From Dromaius novaehollandiae (taxonomy: Eukaryota > Chordata > Aves > Casuariiformes > Dromaiidae), in assembly GCF_036370855.1 (NCBI RefSeq), contig NC_088111.1, forward strand, positions 19,751,501 to 19,815,500: 64,000 bases of DNA, read 5' to 3'. Made by a program: the position numbers and the translations under genes. The notes below the pieces were generated by a model that was not told the origin of the DNA, did no database searches, and saw nothing but the letters and a program-made list of their open reading frames with translations. Each line of letters begins with the position of its first letter. The first letter of the stretch is position 1. Positions 1 through 11,900 of this stretch are shown one piece after another.

Positions 1-42
1 TGGCCCCCGGCTGCAGCACTAGCTCGAGCCAGGGCGGCAAAG

Positions 43-3000
43 ATGGTGAATTACGTGGTGCTCAACCCCCCTTTGGGGCCTGAGAAGTTCCCAACGCTGA
101 AGCAGCTCAGCACCAACGGTGAGGCCTTCAGGGGCCCTGCCAGGAGAGCGCTTGTAGCCACGAGGTGGAGAGCCTGGGGCTGGCGGTGGCTGGAGGGGCC
201 TGGCAGCTGCGAGGAGAGCCCCTCGTGACGGTGCCTTCTGGCTCCGGGCTCCCTCCGGCAGCCCCGACTCCTGGCTCCTGGCTCCCACTCTGCCCTGGCT
301 CCCTGGGGCACCCGCAGGCGGAGGGGCCCGGGGCCGGGCTTGCCGCTCGCCTCGCGGTGGGGCCTGGCCACCCCCAGCTCCCGGCGGGCGCAAGGAGCCG
401 GAGCTGCTGGGCTCGGGGGGCCGTGCAGAGTGCGTGTGGGCAGGGAGCAAAGATGGGGGAAAACGGCCCCCACCAGGGAGACCCCTGCGGAGGGCCGGAG
501 CCTGCGAGACTCCCCTGGGCCCCGCAGCATCCTGGCGCTGGGCTGCAAAGCCCTTGCTAAGGCACGGCAGCGTTCAAATCATTCGCGGGACTTTCCCTCA
601 GCTCAGCCAGGCTCCTTGGGCAGGAGGCCAGGCGCTGCTGCCGCCTCTGCTTGCTTCCCACTGCCTCTGGGCTCTGCACGTGGGCACAGCAGGCTTGGGG
701 CTGGGAGACCCCTTCGCACTGCGCGTGTCAGAGGGCAGGAGCCCCTTCTCCAAAAGGCTCCCGAGGCCGCCCTTTCCTCCCCAGACCTCCCCTGGGCTCA
801 GCACGGGCATCTTCTAGGCTGCAGGTGGTCAGAAGCTCGGCTGGGCAGCCCCAGCGGTGCCTGTGTTTGCCCTGGGTGGCAGGCGGGCGGGCAGGCGGGT
901 GGGGGGCTCAAGCGCACTTGCCTGTTGCCTCCTTGCCTCGGAGGGTGCTGCCTGGGTGGGCTTGGCTGACTCGGAGCACGACGTGTCTTTCGCTTGCTTT
1001 GCAGACATCGTGAAAATCTGGGCCAGCGCCTGCTACGCCCTCAGAATACAGCTGCTGCAGAAGAGGGTGAGCCTTGCGTCCTGCTCATCCGCTTGTCCTC
1101 GGAGGGCTTCGGGAGCCCTGACACCCGCCCCTGTAGCGTGCAATTGGTCTTCCCCTCCCCAGAGAGCACAACAGCCACGAGGACTAACAGACCCTGCCCC
1201 CCTCCCACCCCAACCCAAGAAGCACACGCCCACTGAGGAGCTGGCCACAGCGCAGGGTCTCGGAGAAGAGAGAGAAGAAAGGAGGTCCTTCTCTCCTCTG
1301 CACAGGCTGGGGCTTCTCTGGTCCTCCTGTCGCCGGGGAGGGGGGGGTTATCCCTGGGTCTTGAACCCCCCGGGATGGAACCCAGCCAAGGGGCATTTCC
1401 TCTGCCTTTCCTGCCCCAGTGGTGCTTCTGAGCGTGAGGAGGAGGGAGAAGAAAACACCCCGCAGCTGTGGGTCTTGCCCAGAGCTTTCCCAGCGCCCCA
1501 TGCTGCCCCTTTGCATCTCAGGAGCGGGCAGGGCCCCAAGCACCATCGCCATGGCCGCACATGCAGCCAGCAGCCTTCTCCCCGCAGAATGTGCTGACTC
1601 TGCTTCCTGTGCTCTGCTTGCATTTCCAGGCGGTGAACATTGGGATTGGGACGTTTGCCCTTGTCCGAGAGCACGTCAGCGTGGGAGAGGGCGAGGCTCT
1701 GGTGGTTCAAAGGCCTGCGTTCCAGCTGTGCAGGTTTCTGAAGAGATTTTACCGCCTCAGATATGCTCAGAGGGAAATTCCCGGTAAGAAGGCAGATGAT
1801 GCCCTTGCTCCCCCTGGGCAGCCCCTGTGCTCTGCTTCCTGCTGACAGAGCCAAGGCTCTTCAAAGCTGCAGTGCGCTGAGCGTGCTGCACGTAGAGCGG
1901 CCCAGCACCCTGTCCCGGCCACGGGCACCGGCCCCCCATGCGGCTCAGGGCTCCTACGAGGGGGCTGAGATTCTCTTTGCTGCCTTCTGTCCTGAAGAAA
2001 TCCTTGCGGCCCCCTTGGCACCTCCGTTTGCAGAGGCCTTGCAACACGTTGCAGGAAGGGACCCCGGGAGCTGCCTTCTGCAGATGTCGCCCGGGGTGAA
2101 ACAGCACCGCTCTCTGGCGCTGTATTGCCCGAGGGAGGGCCGGCAGCTGCTGACGCGCAGCCTCTGAGTCAGCTGAAGTACTGTGGGAGCGACTGCTTGC
2201 GTTGTGCTTCCGTCCTAGACGAGATCCCAGTTGTGCAGCTGAGCTTTGAGCAGATCGCCACGGACACGGGCTTCCGGCGAGAAGCAGTGCAGCAGTGCAT
2301 AGAGGAGACCCTGCTTTTCTTTGCTGGAGCTGTGGCAGAAGGCAAGGAGGTGGAATTGGTCCTCAAGGACGTTGGCGTTCTTGCCGTACGAAGACAAGTG
2401 GTCACCATGAACTTTTTTGACCACTTTCTGGTGGAGGTGGATGCCACAGGCAACATGTTGCCAGCTCTCCTCACGGTGAGTTTGTCATTTCTCCGGTGAG
2501 CTACGAAGAGCTCTTTGGAAGTCCTGCCAAAGCTCCCTCCACCCGTTTTCTCCTGGCATGCCATCACCTGCCTCCCCACTTGGGCTGGCCACACTCTCCA
2601 TGAGCAACACCAGCTCTCAGTAGCATGTCGGCTCCTTCGAATGAGGGCCAAGCGCTACTGAAGAGAAGGTGGTGCGAGGCTTTCGGAGAGGCAGCTCCTT
2701 CGCTGAGCAGCAGGAAGGTTTGCTGCCCTTGGCAGCGATAGGCACGTGTCCCCGAGGTCACCTCCCGTGTCTCTGTGCCGTCGTAGGAGTCCGCGATGAC
2801 GGATGTCGTCACATTTGATACCAGAAACGACTTTCCTCGGCTCAGTCGTGGCGGTGTCATCGTGCTGCCAAGGTGAGGATGCTCACTGCCGCAGCTCCGG
2901 CTGCCCAGAGGAGCAGCTGCTCAGCTCACGCTCGCGGACACCCTCTTGCCAAGGCTTGTCTTCTCCCAGAGTTACTGGAGAGCGACCCTTTGCAAGGCAA

Positions 3001-6000
3001 GGCTCCCGCTTGCCTCCGTGCTTGCTGCTCCTCAGCTTGGGCAGTGCAGACAGAGGGGCTGGCGTGTTCTCGGTGGCCACTGAACGTGCGAGGCGGGAGG
3101 CTCTGCAGTGGCAGCAAGGAGGCCTTGTGGAGGAATCGGCTGTCTCGCAGGAAAGCGTAGAAGCACTGCCAGAGGCTGATGGAGACTGTGGGGCCCCTCC
3201 CAGCTCTGCCGTCCTTCCCTGCGCCCCTCAGTGCCCACACAGCTTCCCTACTCCAAGGACTCGGCAGGACCTCTACAAGATCTCTGGGACGAGACTCTCA
3301 GCGCGAGCGGCCAAAGGACCGTGGTGCCCTTTATTCCAACACGCATCTTCTCTCCAGGTTTGCCCTTGAGATCACAGGCAAAGCATCTGCCGCTGCACGT
3401 TCTCTCAAGCCCAGGGAAGAAGTGAGGCCTGGCGAGCACCACAGCAGAAAAGGTAATGTCGCAGCCCACTCCTGGCAGGGGTTGTGCCTTCTGCTTTCAG
3501 CCTTGCGAGGGCTGGAGAGCCAAGGCTACAGGGCGATGCAGGGGCCAGGAGAAGGCGTTTGTGTGACTCTGCCTGCGCGTCCTGGGAAATGTCCAGTGAC
3601 TCTTGCCAGCAGAGGCTCTGGGCGCAGCCCGGCACTCCAAACGGGAGCCGATGCTCTGAGCTGCACTGTGCCCTGGGGTCCCCAGCCCTGGCATCGAGTG
3701 CCACCTGCTTTTGTGCCTGAGGTTAGCGTTTGCGCAGAAGGGCCTCAAAACGGAGCGGAAGGCATCAGCATCCTGGCTGGCAGTCTGCCAAGAGGTGTTA
3801 GTGAGAGAGGGGTTTCCATAGCTCACGGAAGCCACGTGCTGGAAGCTGAGGTGGAAAACCATCCGGGGATGGTTGGAAGAAGGCTCCGGAGCCTTGCACG
3901 GCACGAGCGAGCAGCTCCACCGCTCACGCTTGCTCGCACAGGCACAAAGATGCTGTTCTGAAGAGTTCTCTTGCTTCCTGCTTGCAGTGAGCCTGCTGGA
4001 TCCCATCCTCCTGGCTCAGCGGAGGATTTCTCTGGCCAAATTGGCTCTGAAGGATAGCGAGGAATTTCAGGGCAAGGGACGTGGCCAAGCCGGGTGAGGC
4101 TCCTGGAGAGCGACTGCGGGCAAGGGGAGGGGTGGCGGAGGAAGGGCAAGTGGACACCATGCTCTTGTCCTCGTGCGAGTGAGATCTTTCCCCTGGCCAC
4201 GGTGCCCGTCGTGATGCTGACAGGCTCGGGACCGTCACGTCACAGGGACTGTTGTCCTCTTGCTGGGCACGGGGTTCTCCTGCAGAACCACCTTGAGCTG
4301 CGGGAGCAGGGGCGCAGGCTGTGAGCCCTGCCCGCAGGAACGGGCTCCTACTCTGCTCCATGACGCTCCCCCTGCCCTGTCTGTTCAGATTCCTGCCAGC
4401 AATTGTGGAGAGCTCCTGCCAGGCAGCCAAGCAGCCAAAGCCTCAAGCCCGACTCAATTCTGAACTCCCTGCTTGTGTTCATCAGCCATCAGGAAAGGTA
4501 CACCACAGGGATTTGCCACCCCTGTGTGGTCTTTCCCGATGCGGGCAGGGGGCAGGAGAGGCAGGAGCCCCAGCACCACCACCTGCCCTGCCCTCCTGCC
4601 CCTGCCGAAGCCCCGGGAGCCTAACGCTGCAGACTCCGGTGTTTCCCTGGCCTCCAGGCAGTGTGCTACCTCTGCACGGACCCAGCAGAAAGGCGGCTCC
4701 GCTTGCTGATGGCATCCAAGCGCCAAGAGATCGAAGCTGACATACGGCGCCAGTATTACGCAAACAGAACCAGGACGAACCTAGAGCGAGGCCAGGTATG
4801 GCAAGCACTTTACAGCCCTCCCGAAAACGGCCTTTCCTCCCCTCCCTGGGAAGGCAGCAGCAGTGCTCTGCCAGGCATGGCAGGACTGTTGCCGCCACCG
4901 AGCCGGGCAGCTCACTGCTGTCTGTCCACTCGCGGCTCCCTGCTGCCAGGGAGGAGCTGCCCCTAACACGCAAAGGCCAAAAGGAGCAAGCCGCTGCGGC
5001 GCGGGCAGCCTCTTTCTTGGCTGCGCCTCCCGCACAGGGATCAGGAATGCCACTCTGCAGGCCAAAAGGGGTCTGAAGAAGCAGCAAATCTCCCCCGTGG
5101 GCTTCAGTGACCAAGAGCTGAAGCCTCGAAAGCTCTGGTGGTTGGGAAAAGAGCACTTGGGAGCCTGCGCCGAGCATGGCTGTGCCATCCCCAGGCACCT
5201 TCCCTGCTGTTGAGGCCCAGGTCCTCCGGGCCTGCCTTTTGGGGAAGAGCCCCAGCTGTGCGCAGCGGGGCTTTAGGGAAGGCTCTTCTGCCTTTGCAGA
5301 CCACCTGTCACCACGTGTGTGAGGATGCCGGGCCTCCTTCCCACGTGCTGAGAAAGCAGTACGATGAGAAGCTCAAGGAGCAAGTGAAAGAGCGAGCCTC
5401 AAAGAGTGCCAGCCGGAGCGCAGCAGAAGGGAGGGCAGAGCCGTGCCTGGCAGAGAGAGCCCGGGAAGAGTAAGTGTGCGCTGGCTCCCACAGAGGCCTG
5501 GGAGCGGTGGGCGGCTGTGCCCCGCGCAGGTGTCCAGGCTGCCCTGGGCTGCGGGCTTTGGCATCCTCCCCTTCCTCACGACACAGGAACGGCCTGGGGT
5601 AGAGGCCACCTCCAGGGGCAGCTGCCGCCCCAGGCTAAGGGATGGAACTTGTCCTGAGGTGGAGGCTGTGGCTTGTAAAGGCGATGGATGGGTTTAGGAC
5701 CCTGGGAGCGGGTCCATGTGCATGTGCATGTGCGTGTGCGTGTGCGTGTGCATGTGCGCACACGGGGCCTGGGGAATGGCAGAGGGAGGCAGCACTCCAG
5801 CCAGAATGTGACGGAGAACTTCTCCCTGCCCTTGCAGCCTCCCTTCCCCACAAGCAAGTGGGACCCTCAAGCTGCTGCAGACTTGCAAAGCATGGCCGGG
5901 CGAGTGGGCAAGGAAGGCTGCCCTCAACAGCGACAGGGGCAAGCAGAAGGAGGAGTTCATCTGGTAAGGGTCTCCCCACGTGCATGGGGCGCCCCTCTCC

Positions 6001-6280
6001 TGCCATGCCCTTCCGTTCCGCTGGCAGCGGCCCCCAGGGAAAGAGGGTCTTACCCTGACAGCCCTCCATGCCTAGGAGCTGGCTGAACGAGAGAGCTGTC
6101 CCGGCCATCCCAGGGGTACTTGATGGGCATTCAGATGAGCATTTCAGTAGGGGACCCCAAGTCACCGGGGGCCGAAGCACAAAGCATTGCTCAGCTCTTT
6201 GGCCTGCCCTTCCCAAACCAGAGAGCCTGGGCTTTTGCTCCCCGAGCGGTGACGCCGAGGCACCTGCTCCTCAGCTTTGA
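43..6280 (+). CDS. CCDC81-like HU-domain protein, copy 1
   Basis: Exons read from GT/AG borders with matching phase: 43-118, 1005-1066, 1630-1783, 2219-2475, 2787-2872, 3358-3452, 3988-4093, 4389-4497, 4658-4795, 5300-5469, 5838-5963 and 6076-6280. Together they give an open frame of 527 residues. Residues about 26-97 and 98-183 resemble the two HU-like domains of the CCDC81 family. The first contains a GTFALV strand motif and the second LVLKDVGVLAV. A CYLC motif (residues 318-321) followed by a charged helix matches the family's mid-region, and exon 5300-5469 is lysine/glutamate-rich and probably coiled coil. CCDC81 proteins are linked to the centrosome and HU domains there are thought to bind proteins rather than DNA. 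The N-terminal two thirds are secure. The last three exons are weakly family-like, so the C-terminus could differ or be decaying. Confidence 0.8.
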
Positions 6281-6777
6281 CGCCCGCTCGGTCCCAGGAC
6301 TCGGCCTTGCCTGACTTCACCCTGGGCTCATTGGCACTCTAGCTGACCTGCTGTGGGCACACGGCCCATGTCCCATCACACACACCACTGAGCTGTGCTC
6401 AGCAACGCATCCCGCAACAGCTGCCTGGGAGAGGCCGGCAGCGTTTCTCTCCCACCTCCCTCGCCAGAGAGCTGAAGCCCCTTCTTTTGCATCCTTTAGC
6501 AAGGGGGACAAGAAGCAGCTCTTGGATCGCCGTGGGATGTCCCAAGCACTGCCAGCCATACCAAGAAGCTGTGACCGGACCCGCAGAGGCCAATAGCCGG
6601 CTCCTTAGCCATTGCGACAGACACCACAGGCTGAAGCAGGCACCAGGGACTGCACCCAGGCGTCCTCGAGCAGAAACTGCCACCGCTGCTCTCGCCATCG
6701 ACCCCCTTGAAGCTGCAGAGTCATTAGCCATGGAGGACCAGGGGGGCCTTCCAAAGGCTAACATCTGCCAAATGCAA

Positions 6778-6783
6778 AATAAA
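6778..6783 (+). terminator. Polyadenylation signal of CCDC81-like copy 1
   Basis: An AATAAA about 500 bases after the predicted stop codon at 6,280. A splice-acceptor-like site at 6,499 lies between stop and signal, so the last exon may be non-coding or encode an alternative tail. The only other signal in the unit is inside the LTR-like element. Confidence 0.6.
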
Positions 6784-7722
6784 GACTGTTGGTCCCTCTT
6801 GCAGCTGCAGTGAGCCCCCCTCGCCCCGCAACACCTTCCTCCGCAGGAAAGAGCAACCGCGGAGCTGTGCAAAGGCCTCGTGCCCTCCCCACGGCTGTGA
6901 GCATTGCTGGCCCAGCCAGTGGCTGGTAGCGCTGAGAGCTGCCTCTGCTGGCGGAGGGCAGCTCAGGTGGGAGGGGGCCAAGCCCAAGGGCGGAGGTGTC
7001 CCTGCAATGCCAGGAAGCTTCACGGGGAGAGTCCCGCCGTTTCCAGTGACCCTGCTGCACTGGAAGGCCACAACGCGGTGGAGCTGGGGGTTGCTGAGCC
7101 CATTGGAGGGAAAGGGCCAGGCTGGGGAGCGCAGGGGGACGAAGCAGCCGGGACGGGGCCCTTTGGAGGAGCCCCCATCAGCCCCACCCTTCGCAGCAGG
7201 GCCCTCCTCAGCCCCACTCCTGGCCCTCCAGCTGCGGCCGCGGGGTTCCTGCAGCAGCCAAACGGGCTGCAGAGTCCTTCACGGTGCTGGCGCAGGAGCT
7301 GCACACCCAGGAGAGCCTGTGCCCTGCGACCTGGTGCCAGGCGGGCCGCCTCCGGGCACCAGTGGCTCTCTTGGACGTGAAACGAAGGGCCCTTTGCCAT
7401 TAGAGAGGAACCTTTGCTTTTCTGTCAAAGGAAAAAACCTGCACTGCTGTAATCTCTTTTTAATTGTCCCTTAAAACGAGCCGTGGCATCATTATGTCAA
7501 CCCAGAAGGACACTGTGGAGGATGCTGCTGAGGCAGGATGGCTCCGCTCCTCTTCTGCACCCTCGGCCCTGGGCGATGCATTACTGCCGGAGCCTCCCAG
7601 GGCCGAGACCCCCCTCCCCTTACCAGTGTGGAAGAAAGGCTCAGTCCTTTGGGGTCACGTGGAGGATTTTCTAGAGGAAAACGGACATGTGAGCAATCCA
7701 GCCCTAATGCTAATAGCAAGAG

Positions 7723-8048
7723 TGTGAAAGTAGGTTTTGCGGCCTACCGGTAAGGTTACTAGAGGGCGTGCAATGTGGTGAGAAACTGTCCTTGGAACGA
7801 GAAAAACAACTCCCAGATGTTCAGTAAGGAACTTACGGGCTTAGGGCAGTTTCTTTGCCTCCTCGTGGACAGTACATGCTATCCAGTCACATACTGTTCA
7901 GATGTGCGTGCTAAATGAACATGTACCAATCACTGTATAGTTTGAGTCACATGATCACGGTTAAAGCATATAAAAGATGCTAATCGGGCTTAATAAAGTG
8001 TCAGCATTTAATCATATTGATTGGCGTGCTGTCCGTTTATCTCCCGCA
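7723..8048 (+). mobile_element. LTR-like element in unit 1
   Basis: The segment is AT-richer than its surroundings and has the layout of a compact retroviral LTR. It begins with TGTG, has TATAAAAG at 7,971 and AATAAA at 7,992, then about 50 bases ending in CA. No matching target-site duplication was found and no retroviral coding sequence is nearby, so it would be an old solo LTR with uncertain ends. It lies about 900 bases upstream of the copy 2 start codon, in the same orientation. Confidence 0.45.
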
Positions 8049-8454
8049 GGGTCAGGTCAGAACAGCAGCTTTGTTTCCTAGAGCTGGCTCTAGGAGAGAG
8101 CACATGGCGGCCAAGGCAGCAGGAAGCCTCACCCCCAGGCTCTCTGCAGAGGAGAAGCAACAAGGCCTTCTAGGGGCTTCCTTACTTCTTCCAGAAGCTT
8201 CTTCACCAGTCAAGGGTCACAAGCACAAATGGCTCCTTTTATGGAAGGCTATAGCTCTACATTCCTCGCGCCTCAAGGCTGCTTGGAGCCGCTTTTAACT
8301 CGTGGCCCTGCAGCCGGCCGGGAGAAGCCCTGCCTGCTGCCGCTCTGCTCCCAGCCCCTGCGGGGCTCGCTCCGCGCTCATGGCCTGCAGAAACCCCGAG
8401 GAGCTTCAGCCCTTCCTCCGCAGAGGCTGGCCGGGGGCAGTGGCAGCCCTGCTC

Positions 8455-8519
8455 CTCCTTCCTTCCTTCCTTCCTTCCGTCCTTCCTTCCGTCCTTCCGT
8501 CCTTGCTTCCTTCCTTCCG
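8455..8519 (+). repeat. (TTCC)n microsatellite in the promoter flank, unit 1
   Basis: Runs of TTCC interrupted by TTCCG and one TTGC, about 430 bases upstream of the copy 2 ATG. Confidence 0.9.
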
Positions 8520-8945
8520 GGCAGGGCCCAGTGCAGACCCCCTCTGCCCACAACTGTAGCCCAGTGCCCCCCTGTGGGGACATCGCTGGAGTCAGGGCCC
8601 TGGGCGGAGCCCCAGCCTAGGGCCCCCCTCGTGGCCTCCCTGCCCCACAGCCTCCTCCGGTGCCCCGGTCGGCTCCCCTGCCCACGGTGGGGCCAAACCT
8701 GGCCGTGCCTGCGAGGGGGCGGGTTCCCGCAGCCCTCTGTGACACGGCGGGCGTCACAGTGGGGCACCCGCCTCGCAGCCACGGCTCCCTCTGCCCGCCC
8801 AGCCCCGGCCACACTCGCGGCGAGGCCTGGGCCTGCTCTCGCCATCGCTGCTCTGCAGCAGCTGCAGCAGCAGGTGCCTGGGAGGAGACCAGCAGAGCAT
8901 CTTTGGCCCCCGGCTGCAGCACTAGCTCGAGCCAGGGCGGCAAAG
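8520..8945 (+). promoter_or_regulatory. GC-rich promoter region of CCDC81-like copy 2
   Basis: GC-rich sequence between the TTCC tract and the start codon, with CpG sites, several CCCAG/CAGCC boxes, CAGCAGCTGCAGCAGCAG at about 8,856 and no TATA box. It is repeated before the truncated third copy (17,410-17,835), and part survives in the relic at 17,975. Its function is inferred from position only. Confidence 0.45.
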
Positions 8946-11900
8946 ATGGTGAATTACGTGGTGCTCAACCCCCCTTTGGGGCCTGAGAAGTTCCCAACGC
9001 TGAAGCAGCTCAGCACCAACGGTGAGGCCTTCAGGGGCCCTGCCAGGAGAGCGCTTGTAGCCACGAGGTGGAGAGCCTGGGGCTGGCGGTGGCTGGAGGG
9101 GCCTGGCAGCTGCGAGGAGAGCCCCTCGTGACGGTGCCTTCTGGCTCCGGGCTCCCTCCGGCAGCCCCGACTCCTGGCTCCTGGCTCCCACTCTGCCCTG
9201 GCTCCCTGGGGCACCCGCAGGCGGAGGGGCCCGGGGCCGGGCTTGCCGCTCGCCTCGCGGTGGGGCCTGGCCACCCCCAGCTCCCGGCGGGCGCAAGGAG
9301 CCGGAGCTGCTGGGCTCGGGGGGCCGTGCAGAGTGCGTGTGGGCAGGGAGCAAAGATGGGGGAAAACGGCCCCCACCAGGGAGACCCCTGCGGAGGGCCG
9401 GAGCCTGCGAGACTCCCCTGGGCCCCGCAGTATCCTGGCGCTGGGCTGCAAAGCCCTTGCGAAGGCACGGCAGCGTACAAATCATTCGCGGGACTTTCCC
9501 TCAGCTCAGCCGGGCTCCTTGGGCAGGAGGCCAGGCGCTGCTGCCGCCTCTGCTTGCTTCCCACTGCCTCTGGGCTCTGCACGTGGGCACAGCAGGCTTG
9601 GGGCTGGGAGACCCCTTCGCACTGCGCGTGTCAGAGGGCAGGAGCCCCTTCTCCAAAAGGCTCCCGAGGCCGCCCTTTCCTCCCCAGACCTCCCCTGGGC
9701 TCAGCACGGGCATCTTCTAGGCTGCAGGTGGTCAGAAGCTCGGCTGGGCAGCCCCAGCGGTGCCTGTGTTTGCCCTGGGTGGCAGGCGGGCGGGCAGGCG
9801 GGTGGGGGGCTCAAGCGCACTTGCCTGTTGCCTCCTTGCCTCGGAGGGTGCTGCCTGGGTGGGCTTGGCTGACTCGGAGCACGACGTGTCTTTCGCTTGC
9901 TTTGCAGACATCGTGAAAATCTGGGCCAGCGCCTGCTACGCCCTCAGAATACAGCTGCTGCAGAAGAGGGTGAGCCTTGCGTCCTGCTCATCCGCTTGTC
10001 CTCGGAGGGCTTCGGGAGCCCTGACACCCGCCCCTGTAGCGTGCAATTGGTCTTCCCCTCCCCAGAGAGCACAACAGCCACGAGGACTAACAGACCCTGC
10101 CCCCCTCCCACCCCAACCCAAGAAGCACACGCCCACTGAGGAGCTGGCCACAGCGCAGGGTCTCGGAGAAGAGAGAGAAGAAAGGAGGTCCTTCTCTCCT
10201 CTGCACAGGCTGGGGCTTCTCTGGTCCTCCTGTCGCCGGGGAGGGGGGGGTTATCCCTGGGTCTTGAACCCCCCGGGATGGAACCCAGCCAAGGGGCATT
10301 TTCTCTGCCTTTCCTGCCCCAGTGGTGCTTCTGAGCGTGAGGAGGAGGGAGAAGAAAACACCCCGCAGCTGTGGGTCTTGCCCAGAGCTTTCCCAGCGCC
10401 CCATGCTGCCCCTTTGCATCTCAGGAGCGGGCAGGGCCCCAAGCACCATCGCCATGGCCGCACATGCAGCCAGCAGCCTTCTCCCCGCAGAATGTGCTGA
10501 CTCTGCTTCCTGTGCTCTGCTTGCATTTCCAGGCGGTGAACATTGGGATTGGGACGTTTGCCCTTGTCCGAGAGCACGTCAGCGTGGGAGAGGGCGAGGC
10601 TCTGGTGGTTCAAAGGCCTGCGTTCCAGCTGTGCAGGTTTCTGAAGAGATTTTACCGCCTCAGATATGCTCAGAGGGAAATTCCCGGTAAGAAGGCAGAT
10701 GATGCCCTTGCTCCCCCTGGGCAGCCCCTGTGCTCTGCTTCCTGCTGACAGAGCCAAGGCTCTTCAAAGCTGCAGTGCGCTGAGCGTGCTGCACGTAGAG
10801 CGGCCCAGCACCCTGTCCCGGCCACGGGCACCGGCCCCCCATGCGGCTCAGGGCTCCTACGAGGGGGCTGAGATTCTCTTTGCTGCCTTCTGTCCTGAAG
10901 AAATCCTTGCGGCCCCCTTGGCACCTCCGTTTGCAGAGGCCTTGCAACACGTTGCAGGAAGGGACCCCGGGAGCTGCCTTCTGCAGATGTCGCCCGGGGT
11001 GAAACAGCACCGCTCTCTGGCGCTGTATTGCCCGAGGGAGGGCCGGCAGCTGCTGACGCGCAGCCTCTGAGTCAGCTGAAGTACTGTGGGAGCGACTGCT
11101 TGCGTTGTGCTTCCGTCCTAGACGAGATCCCAGTTGTGCAGCTGAGCTTTGAGCAGATCGCCACGGACACGGGCTTCCGGCGAGAAGCAGTGCAGCAGTG
11201 CATAGAGGAGACCCTGCTTTTCTTTGCTGGAGCTGTGGCAGAAGGCAAGGAGGTGGAATTGGTCCTCAAGGACGTTGGCGTTCTTGCCGTACGAAGACAA
11301 GTGGTCACCATGAACTTTTTTGACCACTTTCTGGTGGAGGTGGATGCCACAGGCAACATGTTGCCAGCTCTCCTCACGGTGAGTTTGTCATTTCTCCGGT
11401 GAGCTACGAAGAGCTCTTTGGAAGTCCTGTCAAAGCTCCCTCCACCCGTTTTCTCCTGGCATGCCATCACCTGCCTCCCCACTTGGGCTGGCCACACTCT
11501 CCATGAGCAACACCAGCTCTCAGTAGCATGTCGGCTCCTTCGAATGAGGGCCAAGCGCTACTGAAGAGAAGGTGGTGCGAGGCTTTCGGAGAGGCAGCTC
11601 CTTCGCTGAGCAGCAGGAAGGTTTGCTGCCCTTGGCAGCGATAGGCACGTGTCCCCGAGGTCACCTCCCGTGTCTCTGTGCCGTCGTAGGAGTCCGCGAT
11701 GACGGATGTCGTCACATTTGATACCAGAAACGACTTTCCTCGGCTCAGTCGTGGCGGTGTCATCGTGCTGCCAAGGTGAGGATGCTCACTGCCGCAGCTC
11801 CGGCTGCCCAGAGGAGCAGCTGCTCAGCTCACGCTCGCGGACACCCTCTTGCCAAGGCTTGTCTTCTCCCAGAGTTACTGGAGAGCGACCCTTTGCAAGG

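Larger units (their letters stand above)
1..8903 (+). repeat. Tandem unit 1 of the CCDC81-like array
   Basis: First of two near-identical units of about 8.9 kb. The window opens inside it, 42 bases before the gene's start codon, so its own promoter is outside the window. Base 1 corresponds to base 8,904 and to base 17,794. Order within a unit is coding exons, a long 3' segment with a polyadenylation signal, an LTR-like element, a (TTCC)n tract and the GC-rich promoter of the next copy. Units 1 and 2 differ by scattered single bases, one 1-base indel near 5,630 and a 12-base length change in the TTCC tract. Confidence 0.95.

Noticed and set aside
5694-5760. GTGCAT/GTGCGT repeat giving Val-His-Val-Arg frames
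   Set aside because: It is a simple repeat in an intron of the CCDC81-like gene between exons 5300-5469 and 5838-5963.
8229-9131. A 300-codon open frame running through the promoter flank into exon 1 of copy 2
   Set aside because: It crosses the TTCC microsatellite and GC-rich promoter, is not maintained as coding, and passes through the exon 1 splice donor. The family's protein starts at the ATG at 8,946.
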